Shown here: positions 6,421 to 10,318 of the stretch, in pieces
How the letters are laid out: each line of letters opens with the position of its first letter
Position numbering within the stretch: the stretch's first letter is position 1
Program-made: the position numbers and the translations under genes
Notes under the pieces: generated by a model
Told to the model about the DNA's origin: nothing
Seen by the model: only the letters and a program-made list of their open reading frames with translations
Databases searched by the model: none
Source of the DNA: M55B165 sp051744245
GTDB lineage: Bacteria; Actinomycetota; Humimicrobiia; Humimicrobiales; Humimicrobiaceae
Direction of reading: 5' to 3'
Length of the DNA stretch: 10,318 nt
Assembly: GCA_051744245.1 (NCBI GenBank)
Contig: JBNJCV010000061.1
Span: forward strand, 1 to 10,318

Positions 6421-6440
6421 AGATTATAAAATGATAATCT
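6421..6440. promoter_or_regulatory. Inverted repeat upstream of the acidic-protein/ATPase genes
   Basis: AGATTAT (6421-6427) and ATAATCT (6434-6440) form a perfect 7-bp inverted repeat with a 6-nt spacer, ending just before the ribosome site. A TTGAGG at about 6403 and TATAAA at about 6425 could be a weak plus-strand promoter with a short 15-bp spacer; if so the repeat covers the -10, suggesting an operator. It could instead be a leader hairpin or chance in AT-rich DNA. Confidence 0.4.
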
Positions 6441-6459
6441 GTTGAAGGAAGTGATAGGA

Positions 6460-6621
6460 ATGAATAACAAGAAAAAAAATAAAAAAGAAGAAAAATATAC
6501 AGACAAAGATTTGCCTGTAACAGATGAAGAACTGCCAGAAAAGGACGTAAAAGAAGAAGACTTTCCGGATGAAGGCGAAGAAGAATTTTTTGAGTACATT
6601 GAAGAAAAAGACGAGGATTAG
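6460..6621 (+). CDS. Small highly charged acidic protein (53 aa), unknown
   Basis: A 53-codon frame with ATG at 6460, TAG at 6619-6621 and a good ribosome site (AAGGAAG ending 8 nt before the ATG). The protein starts MNNKKKNKKEEKYTDKDLP and ends FFEYIEEKDED: a lysine-rich head, then an acidic body with more than a third Glu/Asp, the repeated DLP/ELP-like motif, and few hydrophobic residues apart from FFEYI. It is probably disordered and cytoplasmic, with no signal peptide or membrane segment. It ends 8 nt before the ABC-class ATPase on the same strand, so the two are very likely one operon. I do not recognise a family. It could be a partner or regulator of the ATPase, or a short spurious frame; the ribosome site and spacing argue for a real gene. 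Confidence 0.6.
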   Translation: MNNKKKNKKEEKYTDKDLPVTDEELPEKDVKEEDFPDEGEEEFFEYIEEKDED

Positions 6622-6629
6622 CGTATACC

Positions 6630-8351
6630 TTGCATAAGCTAAGAAGTTTAGTTTCAAGCATAAACAATAGAGGTTATAAAGCATATAAGAAAATAAGGGG
6701 TGTGTATAATTTTCCCGACTTTACCCTGTACATAGACTATGTACAGGGTGATCCTTTCGCCTCACCCTCCAAGTTAAGGATTAGGGTCCCCCAGGCCAAA
6801 GCAGGCTTCGGTTATGAGCTATTTAAAAATAGATCTAGAAAAATTGCCCTGGAGGACTATATTACCCGCTGTTTTTCAAAAGCTATTAAAAAAGAATCCG
6901 GGGGAAGAAAAGGCAGTGGAAAATCCGGATTGATTAATATAGATTGCGGAAAGCAAGAAATACTCCAGCGGGCATCTTGCAGGGTGGAAAAAAGCTATGT
7001 GGAAGCAAGGTTTTACTGTGGGCTTCCCGCCAGGGGAAGAAGAATTTTAGCAGACAACTGCCTGGTAATGTTAACAGAAGAAATACCAAAAATTGCCAGC
7101 TCTTCCCTCTTCTACGGCAGCCTGGACCAGAAGGAAGTAAAACAATTTGTAGAAACAGCAGAAGACCAGGATTATTTGAGAAACTTGCTAAAAGAAAAGA
7201 AATTAATAACTTTTATAAAAAACAGCTCCATACTTCCCAGAAGGACAGGAATAAGCGACAAGCCCCTTCCTGAAGATAAAGCAGTCTTATTTAAATCTCC
7301 CCCTGAACTGGAAATTGAGCTTAAAGCCCCCAATGCGGGAAAAGTAAAGGGAATGGGAATACCTGAGGGCATCTCCCTTATAATAGGGGGCGGTTTCCAC
7401 GGCAAAACAACCCTGCTTTCAGCCATACAGAGAGGTGTATATAACCATATACCAGGAGACGGCAGGGAATATGTGGTAACCGTAAAAGGAGCAGTAAAGA
7501 TAAGGGCAGAAGAAGGCAGGAATATACAAAAAGATGACATATCACCATTTATTTCCAACCTTCCCTTTGGAAAAAACACGGAAAAGTTTAGCACGGCAGA
7601 TGCTAGCGGAAGCACATCCCAGGCAGCAAACATAATTGAAGCCCTGGAATGCAGGGCAGATCTTCTCCTTTTAGATGAAGACACTTCAGCCACTAATTTC
7701 CTGATAAGAGATGAGATAATGCAAAAAATAGTGGCTAAGGAGAAAGAACCCATTACCCCTTTTATTGACCAGGTAAGAAACATTTATGACAAATTCAGGA
7801 CATCAACAGTCCTGGTTATGGGAGGTGCAGGCGACTATTTTGAAGTTGCAGACAATGTAATCCTTATGGATTCATATCTGCCCCATATTGTTACCAGCGA
7901 TGCCAAAGATATAATAAGCAAAAGAAAAGATGTCAGAAAAAAAGAATCCCCACAAACTTTTAAGGATATAACAAAAAGGATACCTCTAGCTTCCAGCATT
8001 AATCCCTATAAAGGCAGAAAGAAGAAAATCAAATCAAGGGGGCTGGACAATATCATGTTTGGTTTTGAAAAGATAGACCTCTCTTCTGTGGAACAAATAG
8101 TTGATCCAAGCCAGGTAAACTCCATATCAAATATTATAAGCTATGCTTTATATAAAAAATACTTTGATGGAGAACATACAATTTATCAAGTTTTAGGCAA
8201 AGTATTTGAAGATATCAAGAAAAATGGCCTAGAAGTAATATCACCTTTTAAGAACCAGCATCCCGGAAGTTATGCCTTGCCCAGGATATTTGAAACTGCA
8301 GCAGCTCTAAACAGGTTAAGGAGCCTGAAAGTCAAGCAGAAAAACGGCTAA
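6630..8351 (+). CDS. ABC-class P-loop ATPase (PF09818/COG3044 type)
   Basis: A 573-residue soluble ATPase of the 'predicted ATPase of the ABC class' family, whose role is not established. The N-terminal segment LRSLVSSINNRGYKAYKKIR...FTLYIDYVQGDPFA is the conserved start of the family, which supports the TTG at 6630; no ATG is available upstream, where a TGA closes the frame at 6600. Walker A is GGGFHGKTT (253-261), an ABC-signature-like SGSTSQA runs 326-332, and Walker B is LLLLDED (345-351) with Asp349 and Glu350. There are no membrane segments and no permease nearby, so it is not an obvious transporter subunit. The ribosome site is weak (GAGG inside the end of the small upstream gene), consistent with coupling to that gene. 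Lys/Arg-rich stretches at about 425-480 could contact nucleic acid, which is inference. Confidence 0.9.
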   Translation: MHKLRSLVSSINNRGYKAYKKIRGVYNFPDFTLYIDYVQGDPFASPSKLRIRVPQAKAGFGYELFKNRSRKIALEDYITRCFSKAIKKESGGRKGSGKSGLINIDCGKQEILQRASCRVEKSYVEARFYCGLPARGRRILADNCLVMLTEEIPKIASSSLFYGSLDQKEVKQFVETAEDQDYLRNLLKEKKLITFIKNSSILPRRTGISDKPLPEDKAVLFKSPPELEIELKAPNAGKVKGMGIPEGISLIIGGGFHGKTTLLSAIQRGVYNHIPGDGREYVVTVKGAVKIRAEEGRNIQKDDISPFISNLPFGKNTEKFSTADASGSTSQAANIIEALECRADLLLLDEDTSATNFLIRDEIMQKIVAKEKEPITPFIDQVRNIYDKFRTSTVLVMGGAGDYFEVADNVILMDSYLPHIVTSDAKDIISKRKDVRKKESPQTFKDITKRIPLASSINPYKGRKKKIKSRGLDNIMFGFEKIDLSSVEQIVDPSQVNSISNIISYALYKKYFDGEHTIYQVLGKVFEDIKKNGLEVISPFKNQHPGSYALPRIFETAAALNRLRSLKVKQKNG

Positions 8352-8387
8352 ATCTGGCAAGCATTTATACACGCAATTCCCTTTAAT

Positions 8388-8403
8388 TATCTCTAGGGAG
8401 ATA
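8388..8403. terminator. Weak hairpin between convergent genes
   Basis: TATCTC (8388-8393) pairs with GAGATA (8398-8403) around a TAGG loop. It lies in the 72-bp gap between the converging ATPase and PEPCK-like genes. On the minus strand it is followed only by ATT; on the plus strand by CAAAA. It is a poor intrinsic terminator and may be chance. Confidence 0.3.
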
Positions 8404-8423
8404 CAAAACCTATATGATAAGGC

Positions 8424-10175
8424 TCACCTGTAAAGCTCTTCAAGAAGCTTTTTTGCTGCTTCCTCTGGCCCTTTCATTTCAAAATTCTTAATTCCCAGCC
8501 TGGTCCTTATCTGCCCAACTTTAATATTATTGTCGAAAAAAGCCTTAAAGTACTTCTTTGCCAAGCTTTCGTGCAAACCCTTATACTGTGGCGGACCAAA
8601 TATATTTGCAAAATATGAATGGGTCAAGCCCACTGAGGTAGTAGTGCCCTTGCTCATTACATTTCCTTCCCTAAAAATATTTAAGGCTTCCTCATAATCA
8701 TTAAAATATTCAATAACGGGATGGTCATCATCTATACTCTCATAATTATTTGCATATAAGATATTGTCAATATTCCACCCATTTAAAACATTATCAATTG
8801 TGGTAACCGGGAGGACAATCCTTGAGTTGGTAAGGTTAGGGCTCATAATAATTGCCCTATCCACCTGGCCAAAAGCATATCCTGGTGCCAGGTCATCCAG
8901 CCGCAGGAAAGCTCCGATCTCGGTTCCATACCCTTTTATGCTGTTTCCCTCTATATTTATGGATCCCATATCATCAGCAATAATGGTCATATCCCTAATA
9001 TATTCTTCCCCTAAAATCCGGAAAGCTTCCAGGGTTTCAGACTTTCCAGCTCCCGAATCACCAATCAATATAATATTTGAACTTTTGCCATTATTTAATA
9101 ATATATTCACCATGGCTCCGTGGAAGGGAAGCCTTCCCCGCTTCATCATTTTGATGTTATGCAAAGTTAGAACCATTTTTTTAAGGTACCCGAAATATCC
9201 GAACCTATCTTCGTTTGGCGCCGCCGCAACCAATAAATCATCTTCTTCATCATCAAAAAAAACGGTAGGGAAATTCCCAATATTATTAACTGAATCCAGC
9301 TCAACTCCAAATAAATATATCGCATCAGGCTTATTTTCAAGCTCAGAATCCTCTACCAGCTCAAATAGGTTGCATAAGGAAAAACCCAGCTCAAAGAATC
9401 TCTGATGAAAATAAATGTAAATATTTAAAGGACCAACCTTGGCAGGATAACATAGCCACTCACCTGGACTGATATCTACCAGATCTATGGGGTTTACATC
9501 AATTTTTTCGAATCGCCCTGTCCTTTTATTCATGGGTGGATTTAAAACCAATGGAGGGTAGAGCAAGGTTTGTCTCAATATTGGTATATTTTTTAACTTT
9601 GCTAAATATTTATTTGGAAAGTTAATTTTTTTGGGCAATGCAATTCCTGCTACCTCCGAGCCCGCCCTTACCTGCCGGTATACCCTGGGGTGCTTGCCGC
9701 TGATATTCTCCTGTATGTCCCGGTAAGTACCCCTTATAAGATGGGTCAGTTTTTCAACCGTTTCATTAAAAGTCCTGTATGGTCTTTTATCCACCTTTTC
9801 AATGTCAGAGCTGCAAACTACAAACCTGTCATAATCCCGCCAGAAATTATAAAGGTATTCTACAAACTCATTTAACAGATTCTTGTTCTCTAAAAAAACC
9901 CTGGACTCCTTATATAAATTAGAGACTAGATTAGATTCTATCTTGGTTAAAGCCTTCAAGGTTTCAGCTAAGTTTTGCACTCCCTTCTCATTGACCTGCT
10001 TATTTTTAAAAATGCCAAGAAGGGGTGAGCTCTGGCGCTTTAATTTTTTTATGCACCTTTTTAAGATCTCCAGAAATAATTTGCTCCCCACCAGCTCTTC
10101 CGGGGTTTCACAAATTCTCCTCTTTATCTTAATGACTACTTTCCTGTCAAATATCTTATGAGTATAAATATCCAT
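8424..10175 (-). CDS. PEP-carboxykinase/HPr-kinase-like P-loop protein
   Basis: A 583-residue cytoplasmic protein with an N-terminal region (about 1-330) that I do not recognise and a C-terminal nucleotide-binding domain. The kinase-1a loop is GDSGAGKSE (372-380, Lys378), the kinase-2 motif IADDMGS has Asp401 and Asp402, and GYGTEIGAFLRLDDL follows. The GDSGxGKSE loop and the ADD motif are those of HPr kinase; the overall layout and GT-E-x-GAF segment recall ATP-type PEP carboxykinase, under which name I remember related proteins being annotated. Near the end KGTTTSVGLTHSYFANIFGP looks strongly conserved. Whether it makes oxaloacetate/PEP or phosphorylates a protein cannot be told. The frame extends upstream into tRNA-Arg, so I start at the first ATG outside it (10175), 31 nt after the tRNA, with only a weak GGA ribosome site. 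Confidence 0.65.
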   Translation of the reverse strand: MDIYTHKIFDRKVVIKIKRRICETPEELVGSKLFLEILKRCIKKLKRQSSPLLGIFKNKQVNEKGVQNLAETLKALTKIESNLVSNLYKESRVFLENKNLLNEFVEYLYNFWRDYDRFVVCSSDIEKVDKRPYRTFNETVEKLTHLIRGTYRDIQENISGKHPRVYRQVRAGSEVAGIALPKKINFPNKYLAKLKNIPILRQTLLYPPLVLNPPMNKRTGRFEKIDVNPIDLVDISPGEWLCYPAKVGPLNIYIYFHQRFFELGFSLCNLFELVEDSELENKPDAIYLFGVELDSVNNIGNFPTVFFDDEEDDLLVAAAPNEDRFGYFGYLKKMVLTLHNIKMMKRGRLPFHGAMVNILLNNGKSSNIILIGDSGAGKSETLEAFRILGEEYIRDMTIIADDMGSINIEGNSIKGYGTEIGAFLRLDDLAPGYAFGQVDRAIIMSPNLTNSRIVLPVTTIDNVLNGWNIDNILYANNYESIDDDHPVIEYFNDYEEALNIFREGNVMSKGTTTSVGLTHSYFANIFGPPQYKGLHESLAKKYFKAFFDNNIKVGQIRTRLGIKNFEMKGPEEAAKKLLEELYR

Positions 10176-10206
10176 GTTACGTCCAAAACCTATTTTAACA
10201 AATAAA

Positions 10207-10283
10207 TGGCGCGCCTGGGAGGATTCGAACCCCCAACCTTCGGATTCGTAGTCCACTGCTCTATCCAGTTGAGCTACAGGCGC
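10207..10283 (-). tRNA. tRNA-Arg (anticodon ACG)
   Basis: A 77-nt tRNA with encoded CCA. The acceptor GCGCCTG (from 10283) pairs with CAGGCGC, discriminator G. D-arm GCTC/GAGC, anticodon loop CTACGAA with ACG (10249-10247), and T-loop TTCGAAT are all present. The anticodon stem GTGGA/TCCGA has a G-A mismatch at its outermost pair and a T-G wobble. ACG normally becomes ICG through TadA deamination to read CGU/CGC/CGA. It leads into the PEPCK-like gene. Confidence 0.96.
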
Positions 10284-10307
10284 ACAGCTAAGGTTAATTC
10301 CTATAAA

Positions 10308-10313
10308 TTTATA
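10308..10313 (-). promoter_or_regulatory. Possible -10 element for tRNA-Arg
   Basis: Minus-strand TATAAA lies 25 nt before the tRNA 5' end. The matching -35 would be outside the window, so the call is tentative. Confidence 0.3.
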
Positions 10314-10318
10314 ACAAA

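Noticed and set aside
6431..6445. Four-codon upstream frame (ATG to TGA) before the small acidic gene
   Set aside because: It sits within the inverted repeat, has no ribosome site, and is what chance gives in AT-rich DNA.
6333..6684. Three overlapping minus-strand frames rich in Phe, Ser and Leu
   Set aside because: They are complements of the Lys/Glu-rich small protein and the start of the ATPase; low complexity and no ribosome sites.
7172..7783. 203-codon minus-strand frame inside the ATPase gene
   Set aside because: It lies entirely within a strongly conserved ATPase and has no recognisable protein features.
10176..10256. Upstream extension of the PEPCK-like frame
   Set aside because: It reads through the 3' part of tRNA-Arg; the residues are translated tRNA sequence.

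Overview
The window is an AT-rich bacterial chromosomal segment. Its signs are bacterial: Shine-Dalgarno (SD) sequences, TATAAT-type promoters, three lipoproteins with lipoboxes, tRNA genes with encoded CCA, and ATG or TTG starts. An L-lactate dehydrogenase fits a fermentative, probably anaerobic organism. Nothing here fixes the phylum; low GC, acidic-linker lipoproteins and clade-specific enzymes suggest an uncultured anaerobic lineage, which is a guess.

Layout. (1) 1-1113, minus strand: an L-lactate dehydrogenase whose stop overlaps the start of a DUF5752-like gene that runs off the window edge. (2) 1114-1445: a gene-free AT-rich gap. (3) 1446-3425, minus strand: a predicted type IV (AbiE-like) toxin-antitoxin pair. 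The antitoxin/regulator AbiEi_2 comes first and an AbiEii-type nucleotidyltransferase toxin second, behind a strong promoter embedded in a symmetric four-half-site operator. (4) 3539-5550, minus strand: three lipoprotein genes (one with an internally duplicated domain, one of unknown family, one PrcB-like). The first has a clear promoter and SD, and a GC-rich hairpin separates it from the other two. (5) 5547-6287, minus strand: tRNA-Ser(GCT) followed 4 nt later by a PAP2 membrane phosphatase gene. (6) 6460-8351, plus strand: a tiny highly charged acidic protein followed at once by an ABC-class ATPase of the PF09818/COG3044 type starting at TTG. (7) 8424-10283, minus strand: tRNA-Arg(ACG) followed by a large P-loop protein resembling the HPr-kinase/PEP-carboxykinase superfamily.

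The genes do not form one pathway. The lactate dehydrogenase and PEPCK-like protein suggest central carbon metabolism around pyruvate/PEP, but they are far apart and the link is inference. The most distinctive elements are the operator and PD-(D/E)XK-like residues of the toxin-antitoxin locus, the two tRNA-led protein genes, the recently homogenised 94-bp repeat in a lipoprotein gene, and the small acidic protein with its ATPase partner.
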